Shown here one piece after another: positions 8,821 through 17,116 of a DNA stretch of 64,000 nucleotides; the stretch's first letter is position 1; every line of letters begins with the position of its first letter. A model generated the notes under the pieces. That model saw only the letters and a list, made by a program, of their open reading frames with translations, searched no databases and had not been told where the DNA came from. This DNA comes from Lelliottia wanjuensis (lineage in GTDB: Bacteria > Pseudomonadota > Gammaproteobacteria > Enterobacterales > Enterobacteriaceae), in NCBI RefSeq assembly GCF_030238365.1, contig NZ_JASSOT010000078.1, positions 1 through 64,000 of the forward strand, given 5' to 3'. A program made the position numbers and the translations under genes.

Positions 8821-10178
8821 GCTTTACCGACTGGCCGTGGCGACACTGGTGTCAGCAGCAGGCCGACAAACCGGCCCTGCGCCTGAACAGTGAGATTCTG
8901 ACCTGGCATCAGCTGTGTCAGCGCGTCGATGCGCTGGCCAGCGGCTTCCAGCAGCAGGGCGTTCAGGAGGGCGACGGCGTGATGCTGATGGCGCAAAACC
9001 ACCCTGATACGCTGCTCGCCTGGCTGGCACTGCTGCAATGCGGCGCACGAATCTTACCCGTTAACCCGCAGCTTCCGCGCCCGCTGCTGGACGTGTTAAT
9101 TCCGCAGATGACCCTGCGCTTTACCCTGCTGCTGGACGGCGATTTCGACGGATTGCCGCGGCTCGCGATGCGCGAATGCGCAGGCAACTACGCGGCCCCA
9201 TGGCAGCCTGAGCGACTGGCGTCGATGACGCTGACCTCCGGCTCCACCGGCCTGCCAAAAGCGGCGGTACACACCTGTGAGGCCCATCTTGCCAGCGCGC
9301 AGGGCGTGCTCTCCCTGATGCCCTATGGCGACGATGATGACTGGCTGCTTTCGCTCCCGCTGTTTCACGTCTCCGGGCAGGGGATTCTCTGGCGCTGGCT
9401 GTTGGCCGGTGCCCGTTTAACCGTGCGTGAAAAACAGCCGCTGGAGCAGATGCTGCAGGGCTGCACGCATGCGTCGCTGGTCCCGACGCAGCTCTGGCGC
9501 CTGCTGAATAACCACGACCCCGTCGCCCTCAAAGCGGTGCTGCTGGGCGGCGCGGCGATCCCCGTTGAGCTTACTCTCAAGGCGCAAGAGCAGGGCATCA
9601 GAAGCTGGTGCGGCTATGGCCTGACGGAGTTTGCCTCCACAGTTTGTGCGAAAGAAGCCGATGGCAAACCTGACGTGGGATATGCGCTGCCCGGTCGTGA
9701 AGTCCGCATTGTTGACGGCGAGGTCTGGCTGAAAGCGAAATCGATGGCCAGCGGCTACTGGCGCGACGGCGGTTTAGCGCCGCTTGCCAATGCGCAGGGC
9801 TGGTTCGCCACCCGCGATCGTGGGGAGCTGAACGATGGCCGTCTGACGATTGTTGGACGCATGGATAATCTGTTTTTCAGCGGCGGCGAGGGCATTCAGC
9901 CGGAAGAGCTGGAGCGGGTGATTGCTACACATCCGCTGATTCATCAGGTGTTTGTCGTGCCGCTGGATGACGCCGAGTTCGGTCAGCGCCCGGTGGCGGT
10001 GGTCGAGTGCGCCGAAAATGCCGATATCGGCGCGTTTCCCCAGTGGGTCAGGGACAAGCTGGCGCGGTTCCAGCAGCCGCGACACTGGCTGGTGCTGCCC
10101 GCCGAGCTGAAAAGCGGTGGGATCAAAATCTCCCGTCGGGCATTACAGCAGTGGGTTAATGCTTTTCTGAAAGGCTAG
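8817..10178 (+). CDS. menE: o-Succinylbenzoate--CoA ligase
   Basis: Adenylate-forming enzyme that activates o-succinylbenzoate with ATP and CoA for MenB. The 453 residues carry the P-loop-like A3 motif TLTSGSTGLPKAA, LPLFHVSGQG, the adenine-binding region GYGLTEFAS and the hinge segment RDRGEL; the C-terminal lysine is in KSGGIKISRRAL. It is the last gene of the operon. About 160 bp follow before yfaZ, with no strong terminator recognised. In E. coli pmrD and the arn operon would come next; they are absent here. Confidence 0.96.
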   Translation: MSFTDWPWRHWCQQQADKPALRLNSEILTWHQLCQRVDALASGFQQQGVQEGDGVMLMAQNHPDTLLAWLALLQCGARILPVNPQLPRPLLDVLIPQMTLRFTLLLDGDFDGLPRLAMRECAGNYAAPWQPERLASMTLTSGSTGLPKAAVHTCEAHLASAQGVLSLMPYGDDDDWLLSLPLFHVSGQGILWRWLLAGARLTVREKQPLEQMLQGCTHASLVPTQLWRLLNNHDPVALKAVLLGGAAIPVELTLKAQEQGIRSWCGYGLTEFASTVCAKEADGKPDVGYALPGREVRIVDGEVWLKAKSMASGYWRDGGLAPLANAQGWFATRDRGELNDGRLTIVGRMDNLFFSGGEGIQPEELERVIATHPLIHQVFVVPLDDAEFGQRPVAVVECAENADIGAFPQWVRDKLARFQQPRHWLVLPAELKSGGIKISRRALQQWVNAFLKG

Positions 10179-10338
10179 TCCGTTAATTGACCTTAACACT
10201 GCTTGCAAAAAAGCCAGAAAGTTTCAAATCGTTACAAACTAAACGTCATACGCACTGATAGCGCATTGATCCCAGGCCCGCACGGGTTAAAATCGCGCGG
10301 TTTTGGGATATCTATTCAATGAGTGCGGGATCACGACA

Positions 10339-10881
10339 ATGAAAAAAGTGGCATTACTGGGCCTGAGCGGCCTGATGTTTGTATCTGCAGCGGCAAACGC
10401 AATTTCTTTCAGCGGCCAGGCGGGTAAAGATTACACCCATCTTGGTTTTGGCATGGGCACGGAGACCTCCGGCCTGGCGATGACCGGCGGCTGGACGCAT
10501 AACGATGACGACGGCGATGCGGCAAGCCTCGGCCTGGGTCTGAACATTCCGCTGGGACCCTTCCTGGCGACCGTGGGCGGGAAAGGGATCTACACCAACC
10601 CGAACGACGGCAGCGAAGGCTACGCGGCGGCAGTGGGCGGCGGTTTACAGTGGAAAATCGGCGACAGCTTCGGCCTGTTTGGCGAGTACTACTACTCTCC
10701 GGATTCCCTCTCCAGCGGTATCGACAGCTATGAAGAAGCCAACGCCGGTGCGCGCTGGACCATCATGCGTCCAATCACTATCGAAGCGGGCTACCGCTAC
10801 CTGAACCTCGCCGGTAAAGACGGCAACCGCGACAACGCGCTGGCCGATGGCCCGTACGTTGGTGTGAGCGCAGGTTTCTGA
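10339..10881 (+). CDS. yfaZ: YfaZ family outer-membrane beta-barrel protein
   Basis: 180-residue exported protein with an N-terminal signal peptide (MKKVALLGLSGLMF, cleavage after AAANA). The body alternates short Gly/aromatic-rich strands and ends in aromatic Phe (VGVSAGF), typical of small outer-membrane barrels. Function is not established. The start was placed at ATG 10339 because it begins the signal peptide; a TTG at 10303 would extend it without reason. A strong terminator follows at 10886. Confidence 0.88.
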   Translation: MKKVALLGLSGLMFVSAAANAISFSGQAGKDYTHLGFGMGTETSGLAMTGGWTHNDDDGDAASLGLGLNIPLGPFLATVGGKGIYTNPNDGSEGYAAAVGGGLQWKIGDSFGLFGEYYYSPDSLSSGIDSYEEANAGARWTIMRPITIEAGYRYLNLAGKDGNRDNALADGPYVGVSAGF

Positions 10882-10885
10882 TTTT

Positions 10886-10920
10886 CAGGTGCGGCGTCCT
10901 GCCGCACCTGTTTCTTTCTT
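10886..10920 (+). terminator. Rho-independent terminator of yfaZ
   Basis: Perfect 10-bp stem CAGGTGCGGC / GCCGCACCTG with a 5-nt loop, followed by TTTCTTTCTT. It starts 5 bp after the yfaZ stop. Confidence 0.9.
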
Positions 10921-10974
10921 CCCCCCACATCGGTTTGCGCTATAGTGTTTCCACTCAATACGTGGGAGAACACG

Positions 10975-12174
10975 ATGATAAGCGTGGAAATGTTGTCCAC
11001 TGGCGATGAAGTGCTGCACGGACAAATTACCGATACCAATGCGGCCTGGCTGGCCAATTTTTTCTTTGAACAGGGATTACCCTTAACGCGCCGCAATACC
11101 GTCGGCGATAGCCTCGAGTCACTCGTCAACGTGCTGCGCGAGCGCAGCGAGCATGCGGATGTGCTGATTGTGAACGGCGGCCTCGGGCCGACCAGCGACG
11201 ATCTTAGCGCGCTGGCCGCCGCCACGGCAAAAGGCGAAGGGCTGGTGCTGCACGAAGCGTGGCTGACGCAGATGGAGCGCTTCTTTTCCGATCGCGGACG
11301 GGTGATGGCCCCCAGCAACCGCAAACAGGCGGAAATCCCCGCCAGCGCTGAATTTATCAACAACCCGGTTGGCACGGCCTGCGGATTTGCCGTCAAGCTG
11401 AACCGCTGCCTGATGTTCTTCACCCCCGGCGTCCCCTCTGAATTTAAAGTGATGGTCGAACAGGAGATCATGCCGCGCCTGCGCGAGCGATTCACGCTGC
11501 CCGAGCCGCCGATTTGCCTGCGTCTCACCACTTTTGGCCGCTCGGAAAGCGATCTGGCGCAAAGCCTGGATCCCCTCGAACTGCCGGAAGGGGTGTCGAT
11601 GGGCTATCGCTCCTCAATGCCGATTATCGAACTGAAACTCACCGGCCCGGCGACACAAAAAGCGGCGATGCTGGCGGCGTGGCCGGAAGTGCAGCGCGTG
11701 GCGGGTGAAAACCTGATCTTCGAAGGCACCGAAGGATTACCGGCGCAAATCGCCCGCCATCTGCAGGAGCGTCAGTTGAGCCTGACCTTAAGCGAGCAGT
11801 TCACCGGTGGTTTACTCGCGCTGCAGCTCTCGCGGGCCAACGCCGCGCTGCTGGCGAGCGAAGTGGTGCCGTCTCAGGAAGAGACTCTGGCGCAAACCGC
11901 CCACTGGACAGCCGATCGTCGGGTGAATCATTTCGCCGGGCTGGCGCTTGCGGTGACGGGTCTGGAAGACGATCATCTTAACTTTGCCCTCGCCACGCCG
12001 CAGGGCACCCATGCGCTGCGGGTGAAAATGAGTGCCACGCGCTACAGCCTGCCGGTGCGTCAGGAAGTGTGCGCGATGATGGCCCTGAACATGCTGCGCC
12101 GCTGGCTGAATGGGAAAGATGTTGCGAGCGATCATGGCTGGATTGATGTGGTGGATACGCTGTTTATTGAATAA
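10975..12174 (+). CDS. yfaY: CinA-like protein YfaY (nicotinamide mononucleotide deamidase-related)
   Basis: 400-residue homologue of CinA. The N-terminal molybdopterin-binding-like (COG1058) domain has STGDEVLHGQI and VNGGLGPTSDD; the C-terminal CinA deamidase domain contains TLSEQFTGGLLA. In E. coli, YfaY itself is reported to lack the NMN deamidase activity of its paralogue PncC, so activity here is uncertain. ATG 10975 with GGGAGA upstream gives the E. coli length; the upstream ATG at 10945 is not needed. It is transcribed towards glpC, with a repeat element between them. Confidence 0.92.
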   Translation: MISVEMLSTGDEVLHGQITDTNAAWLANFFFEQGLPLTRRNTVGDSLESLVNVLRERSEHADVLIVNGGLGPTSDDLSALAAATAKGEGLVLHEAWLTQMERFFSDRGRVMAPSNRKQAEIPASAEFINNPVGTACGFAVKLNRCLMFFTPGVPSEFKVMVEQEIMPRLRERFTLPEPPICLRLTTFGRSESDLAQSLDPLELPEGVSMGYRSSMPIIELKLTGPATQKAAMLAAWPEVQRVAGENLIFEGTEGLPAQIARHLQERQLSLTLSEQFTGGLLALQLSRANAALLASEVVPSQEETLAQTAHWTADRRVNHFAGLALAVTGLEDDHLNFALATPQGTHALRVKMSATRYSLPVRQEVCAMMALNMLRRWLNGKDVASDHGWIDVVDTLFIE

Positions 12175-12202
12175 ATGAGTTCGGGAGGCAATGCCTGATG
12201 CC

Positions 12203-12790
12203 CTTTACAGAAGTAGTGGAATCGTTCCGTTCACTTCATTTCCTCTGCTTCCTGTCCGTTCCTCTGCGGTGAACGTGTAAAGGGCGCTCGCCGCCGCGCC
12301 CTTTACAATCCCGGCTCCCGGCCAGGAAAATCGCCGCTTCGCGGTGCCCTCAGCTTATTCCTTGCGGCTTTCGGGTCGGGCGCGATCCTGCATCCATGCA
12401 GGTCGCACCCTCTCGGCGCTTCCCTGCGCCTCGACCCGGCCTCCAGGAAACGCTTCGGCGATTTTCAGCCGGACTCACGATCCCTTCAGCTTCACAACCG
12501 CCTGAGTGTGGCACCGGTGTTGGCCCCCGCAGAAATCGGCGAACCGGAGGCCGGATGACAAGGGCTGGACGCCATGGATGGCGGCCAGAGGCGAAACGAG
12601 ACAGGAAGTCGAGTCGAGCCGACCGCAGGCAGTTGGCCGGGAGGTGAGCGCAGTGCGAAGCACCGATTTCATGGCGGGGCGCGGGGATTGACAAGGGGGC
12701 CGCGCAGCCCCCTTGTCACGTTCACAGGTTATGACGCCATTATATTCTGCTGAACATAAGGTGAACGGAAAAACCTCAGGTGCTTAACAA
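12203..12790. repeat. Interspersed structured repeat, copy A
   Basis: This gene-free stretch between the convergent ends of yfaY and glpC is filled by an element that recurs in inverted orientation at 53715-54303. Outer inverted repeats are GTTCCGTTCAC (12224-12234) and GTGAACGGAA (12761-12770). Inner inverted repeats are GTGAACGTG (12269-12277) and CACGTTCAC (12717-12725). Just inside these are two hairpins: an 11-bp stem at 12277-12287/12296-12306 and a 12-bp stem at 12689-12700/12707-12718. The interior has further small hairpins and overlapping short open frames. Segment 12576-12670 matches copy B with a single mismatch. No function is known to me. Confidence 0.85.
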
Positions 12791-12794
12791 TTAG

Positions 12795-13985
12795 CTACTG
12801 CAATGCTCTCGCCAGCAGCGAAATCGGGTGCTCGCAGCGCTTGCTGGTGGACATCTCAATCTGCCATTTACAGGTCTCGCAGTCGGTCACCACCAGATCC
12901 GCGCCACTCTCCTCAATCTGCTGGAACAGCGGCGCGCCGATCGCCTGTGAGGTCGGGTAGTTTTCGCTCTTAAATCCGTAGGTTCCCGCAATCCCGCAGC
13001 AGCGCGAATCCAGCACCGTCAGCTCCAGCCCTGGAATCAGCCGCAGCAGCTCCAGCGTATAGATCGCCCAGCCCATTTTCTCCATATGACACGGCGTGTG
13101 ATACACCACTTTTAGCGGCAACGGCTTAAGCGGCAGCGTCTGGCCGCTATCGAGCTTGCGCCAGATAAAACGCGTCGCCAGCTCGATGTGCTCGCGCAGA
13201 CCGCTGTTATCGACGTCCAGCAGATGCGGATATTCATCGCGCAGGGTAAAGGTGCAGGTAGACGAAGTGGCAAGCACCGGAATGCCTTTGTCGACAATCG
13301 CTTCGCGCAGAGAAGTCATGTTATGCCGGGCCTGTTTGCGCGCTTTGTCGGTAAAACCGTTGGCAATCAGCGGCACGCCGCAGCACTTCTCTTTATTCAG
13401 CAGCTGCACGCCGGTGCCCATTGCGTTAAGCACCCTGACCAGATCTTTTCCCAGCTGCGGGTGGTTATAGTTCACGTAACAGCCGTGGAAAAACGCGGCC
13501 TGGTCGGCGTATTGCGCCTGTTCAGCGGCGACAGATTGATACCAGCGGCGGAAGGTGCCGTGGGAGTATTTCGGCAGGCTGCGGTGATGATCGATTTTAA
13601 GCGCCACGTCGAGCAGTTTGCGCACCGGTTTCAGGGCGGTGGCGGCGTTGACCAGCGGGGCGAGCGGGGTGGAGAGGCTGCCCATCAGATCCGTGTGGCT
13701 CAGAATCGCATCGCGCAGGGTCGGCTTTTGTGTGCTGTACTGCGCCCGCGCGCGCTGAATGATATCGCCGATTTTGACGTCCGACGGGCAGGCGACCTCG
13801 CAGCGCTTACAGTTGATGCAGTATTTGAGCGCCTCATCGTACAAGGCGCCGTCTTTCAGGCGCAGACGCTCGCCATCCGGCCCCGCCTGTTTTGGACCGG
13901 GATAGCGTGGGTTCACGCTGCTGACCGGGCAGACGGTGGTGCAGAGGGTGCATTTGATGCAGCTTTCAAAACGGGTATCGTTCAT
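12795..13985 (-). CDS. glpC: Anaerobic glycerol-3-phosphate dehydrogenase subunit C (iron-sulfur membrane-linking subunit)
   Basis: Connects the GlpAB catalytic dimer to the membrane and passes electrons to menaquinone. The 396-residue protein has two ferredoxin-type clusters near the N-terminus (CIKCTLCTTVCPVS and CINCKRCEVACPS) and two CCG domains (FFHGCYVNY...KCCGVP, and YHTPCHMEK...SRCCGIAGTYG). The start is ATG 13985, giving MNDTRFESCIK as in E. coli. It overlaps glpB by 4 bp. The stop is only a few bases from repeat copy A. Confidence 0.97.
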   Translation of the reverse strand: MNDTRFESCIKCTLCTTVCPVSSVNPRYPGPKQAGPDGERLRLKDGALYDEALKYCINCKRCEVACPSDVKIGDIIQRARAQYSTQKPTLRDAILSHTDLMGSLSTPLAPLVNAATALKPVRKLLDVALKIDHHRSLPKYSHGTFRRWYQSVAAEQAQYADQAAFFHGCYVNYNHPQLGKDLVRVLNAMGTGVQLLNKEKCCGVPLIANGFTDKARKQARHNMTSLREAIVDKGIPVLATSSTCTFTLRDEYPHLLDVDNSGLREHIELATRFIWRKLDSGQTLPLKPLPLKVVYHTPCHMEKMGWAIYTLELLRLIPGLELTVLDSRCCGIAGTYGFKSENYPTSQAIGAPLFQQIEESGADLVVTDCETCKWQIEMSTSKRCEHPISLLARALQ

Positions 13986-15241
13986 GGGTGTTCTCCCGCA
14001 CGCTGGCAAATCTGTTCAGCTACCGCCAGCGCGCTAATGGCGCACACACCGCCGCCGCAGCCCTGGGCTATCGGGTCAAAACCGCCGAGTACCGAACCTA
14101 TGGCGTAAAGATTGTCGACGGCGACGCCGGAAAGCTGCGGGCGCAGGCGGTCGTCGGTAATGACCCCGAACTGCTGCCACGGTTGTGGGGTAAAGAAATC
14201 GCTCTGATACCAGTCGGCGCGCGAGGCGCTCTGGCGTACGTCGAGGCCCATTACCGCCTCGCGAATGCCTTCGCGGGTGCTGAGCAGGCCGTTGCTGAAG
14301 AAGCTCCCGCTCGCCAGCACCACGAAACGGGCGCGCAGCGGGATATCCTCGTGGTTGCGCGTCCAGACTGCGGTGGCTTTGCCTTCCTCCAGCGACACTT
14401 TTTTGACCTCATCGCCCGCCATCCACACACCGCCCTGGGCGACAAACTGGCGCTGGAGCTGATTATGCAGACGAATTCCCGGTACGGAAGGGGGAAGCGT
14501 AGGCAGGAGATGCAGCGGGCAGGGGAGGCGGTCGGAGAGCCAGCGCCACAGACGGTTATCCGTCAGCCCAAAGCAGGCGGGCATGTACAGCGCGTCGACG
14601 CCCTGCGCCAGCGGTTTTAAGGCGTCGTAAAGCGTCGTCCAGTGAACGTCGTTATCCAGCAGACGGGCGATATTCACCGCGCGAAACTCACTGGCGTTGT
14701 CGCGCAGGACATCCAGCTCCGGCAGCTCAATTTCGACGGTGTCTGCCTCGATCCCCTGATGACGCAGCGAGGCGGCGGCGAGGTGGGCCTGAAAATCGAG
14801 AAAGCCGCTAATGCCGACGACGCGAACGCGCTGGGTTTGCGCGGAGGCGACAGGCACCTCTTCCGGGCTGAGCCACGCGCTGCGCAGGGTGCCCAGCGGC
14901 GTGACGCGCTGATGGTTTTGCCCGGCGTTGCCCTTTAAGCGCGTGCCGCACGCCGCGAGCAGCGCTTCGGTTTCCAGTGCCAGACGGGAAATATTGTCGA
15001 CGCCCACCAGACGGTAAGGATGTTCTGGCGGCAGGGCCTGCGGGTTTTCCAGCGCCGTCAGCGGATTCTGCACGGGTGACCCGTCGGCCATCGCGCCGAG
15101 CAGATCCAGCGAGCCGGACGAGAAATGCAGCGCACTTTGACCGCGCGTGATGATGGCGCAGCGCTGGCCGCGTTGCGTCAGCTTCAGACCGCACATCAGC
15201 CCGGCCAGACCGCCGCCGATAATCACCGTATCAAACTTCAT
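13982..15241 (-). CDS. glpB: Anaerobic glycerol-3-phosphate dehydrogenase subunit B
   Basis: Flavoprotein subunit that with GlpA oxidises glycerol-3-phosphate to dihydroxyacetone phosphate during anaerobic growth. The 419 residues equal E. coli. The N-terminal FAD-binding motif GGGLAGLMCGL and the C-terminal FDPIAQGCGGGVCA are clear. It overlaps glpA by 11 bp and glpC by 4 bp, so the three are translated as one operon. Confidence 0.96.
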   Translation of the reverse strand: MKFDTVIIGGGLAGLMCGLKLTQRGQRCAIITRGQSALHFSSGSLDLLGAMADGSPVQNPLTALENPQALPPEHPYRLVGVDNISRLALETEALLAACGTRLKGNAGQNHQRVTPLGTLRSAWLSPEEVPVASAQTQRVRVVGISGFLDFQAHLAAASLRHQGIEADTVEIELPELDVLRDNASEFRAVNIARLLDNDVHWTTLYDALKPLAQGVDALYMPACFGLTDNRLWRWLSDRLPCPLHLLPTLPPSVPGIRLHNQLQRQFVAQGGVWMAGDEVKKVSLEEGKATAVWTRNHEDIPLRARFVVLASGSFFSNGLLSTREGIREAVMGLDVRQSASRADWYQSDFFTPQPWQQFGVITDDRLRPQLSGVAVDNLYAIGSVLGGFDPIAQGCGGGVCAISALAVAEQICQRAGEHP

Positions 15242-16859
15242 CGTGCTGCTCCTTTTCCAGTCCGCACAGACCCTGATAGACCCAGCGGGTAAATTCGCTT
15301 TCGCGCAGCGCGTCGCCCCAGGCGACAGGCTGCACCCCTTTCCAGCGCTCGTTGAGGAACTCGCTGAGCTGCGTCAGTGATTGCGCTGAGGTGGTCACAT
15401 TAAACCGTTGCAGCAGACCCGCCGCGCGACAGGCGCACAGCTCGCCCTGACAGGTGCCCATCCCCACGCGGGTGCGGCGACGCAGATCGAGCAGATTATT
15501 GACCGTCAGGTTTTCGACCGCGTACTGCACTTCGCCCGCCGTCACGGCTTCGCATTCACACACCAGACTGCGGCTGAGACGTCCTTGCCCAAGCCAGACG
15601 GGCGTGCGATCCCCGTGACGGTAAATGGCTGAACCGCGCAGCGGGGCGGGCAGGGAGATGACTTTTTGCAGCGTTTTTTCGGTCGGCTCCTGCGAACCGG
15701 GCAGCGGACGTTCCGCGGTGGTGCAGGGCTGCGTATTGCCCAGCTTGCGGCACACGGCGTCCGTTGCCCACTGGGCCATCAGCCGGTAGGTCATCAGCTT
15801 GCCACCGGTGATGGTGATAAAGCCTTCCAGCCCGTCGCGCGCGGCGTGATCCAGCAACACAATGCCGCGGCTGACGTTGCGTCCGCTCGGGTCGTCATCG
15901 CTGGCCACCAGCGGACGCACACCGGCATAGGCGCGCAGAATGCGGGTTTGCGCCATGATCGGGGCCAGTTTTTCCCCCTCGCGCAGCAGGATATCCACCT
16001 CTTCGGCGGTGACGCGGTTGCTGTCGATGTCGTTGTAATCAATGTGCGTGGAGGTGGTGCCAATCAGGGAGATGGTATCGCCGGGCACCAGAATGTCGGC
16101 GTCGGACGGCTTGCGACAGCGGTTGATGACGTGATTGTTGATGCGATGATCGAGGATCAGCAGCGAGCCTTTGGCCGGGAACATGCGAATGGAGAGATCC
16201 GCATATTCGGCAATGCGCTGTCCCCAGATCCCCGCTGCGTTCACCACCACGCTGGCGTACAACGCGCTGTGTTCCCCGTAGAGATGGTCGTAGACGCGCA
16301 CACCCCGCACTCTGTCGCCTTCGCGGATCAGCCCCGTCACTTCGTGGGCGGTCAGAACGGTCGCGCCGTGCTCGCGGGCGTCGAGCATGTTGGCCGCCGT
16401 CAGACGGAAGGGGTCGACGGTGCCGTCGGGAACTTTCACCGCGCCCAGCAGCGCAGGGTTTACCGCCGGTTCGATGCGTCGGGCAAGCTGAGGATCGATC
16501 GCTTCGGCGGAAATCCCGGCGTCATTGCAGGCGGTAATAAAGGTTTGCTGAAAGGCGAGATCGTCTTCGGGCAGAGTGATAAACAGGCCGCTGGTCGGCT
16601 CGATGCAGTGGCGGGCGATGCGTTTGAGGATCTGATTTTCGGCAATGCACTCGCGCGCGGATTCGTTATCAGTGACGGCGTAGCGCGCGCCGCTGTGGAG
16701 CAGGCCGTGGTTACGCCCGGTGGCACCGGTGGCAATGTCGTGACGCTCGAGGAGCGTCACGCTCAGGCCTCGCAGGGCGCAGTCCCGCGCCATTCCGGCG
16801 CCCGTTGCGCCGCCGCCAATGATAATCACATCGCTGTAACGGGGATCGCGGATTGTCAT
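15231..16859 (-). CDS. glpA: Anaerobic glycerol-3-phosphate dehydrogenase subunit A
   Basis: Large FAD-containing catalytic subunit of the anaerobic enzyme. The 542 residues carry the N-terminal dinucleotide-binding motif IIGGGATGAGMARDCALRG, the DAO-family body, and a C-terminal BFD-like [2Fe-2S] domain with cysteines in VCECEAVTAGE and GTCQGELCACR. It is the first gene of glpABC, divergent from glpT, sharing the control region 16860-17116. Confidence 0.97.
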   Translation of the reverse strand: MTIRDPRYSDVIIIGGGATGAGMARDCALRGLSVTLLERHDIATGATGRNHGLLHSGARYAVTDNESARECIAENQILKRIARHCIEPTSGLFITLPEDDLAFQQTFITACNDAGISAEAIDPQLARRIEPAVNPALLGAVKVPDGTVDPFRLTAANMLDAREHGATVLTAHEVTGLIREGDRVRGVRVYDHLYGEHSALYASVVVNAAGIWGQRIAEYADLSIRMFPAKGSLLILDHRINNHVINRCRKPSDADILVPGDTISLIGTTSTHIDYNDIDSNRVTAEEVDILLREGEKLAPIMAQTRILRAYAGVRPLVASDDDPSGRNVSRGIVLLDHAARDGLEGFITITGGKLMTYRLMAQWATDAVCRKLGNTQPCTTAERPLPGSQEPTEKTLQKVISLPAPLRGSAIYRHGDRTPVWLGQGRLSRSLVCECEAVTAGEVQYAVENLTVNNLLDLRRRTRVGMGTCQGELCACRAAGLLQRFNVTTSAQSLTQLSEFLNERWKGVQPVAWGDALRESEFTRWVYQGLCGLEKEQHDEV

Positions 16860-17116
16860 TGTCTTCCCTCATGTTCGTTTTTTTACCATTTAGCCACATC
16901 AAAAATGGGGTTTGTTTGATTTCGAACATAATCGAGCATGATACGAAAATGAAACGTGATTCCGTGCGCCTTTTTGCGCACTGTGTCATATTTCTGTAAC
17001 AATTCGTGCGTTGATTCACAGTAACAATCGTTGTGATTATTTAACATCCCCGCCTCTCTGGAGCCGGGGTGACGTATAACGCCCCGGCAATTCAATACAT
17101 GGCCACGGAGGCTGTT
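16860..17116. promoter_or_regulatory. Divergent glpABC / glpT control region with candidate CRP and GlpR sites
   Basis: A good CRP half-site pair is seen at 17005-17020 (CGTGC-N6-TCACA, close to TGTGA-N6-TCACA). A cluster of TTCGAACAT-like half sites at 16919-16955 (TTTCGAACATAATCGAGCAT) resembles GlpR operators, which in E. coli sit in this same region and respond to glycerol-3-phosphate. Promoter hexamers were not assigned. Site identities are inferred from consensus and position. Confidence 0.6.

Noticed and set aside
12350..12694. Arg/Pro-rich ORFs of 60-114 residues inside repeat copy A
   Set aside because: They lie within a structured non-coding repeat, overlap each other on both strands and have no ribosome binding sites; not listed as genes, though their persistence in both copies is noted as a finding.
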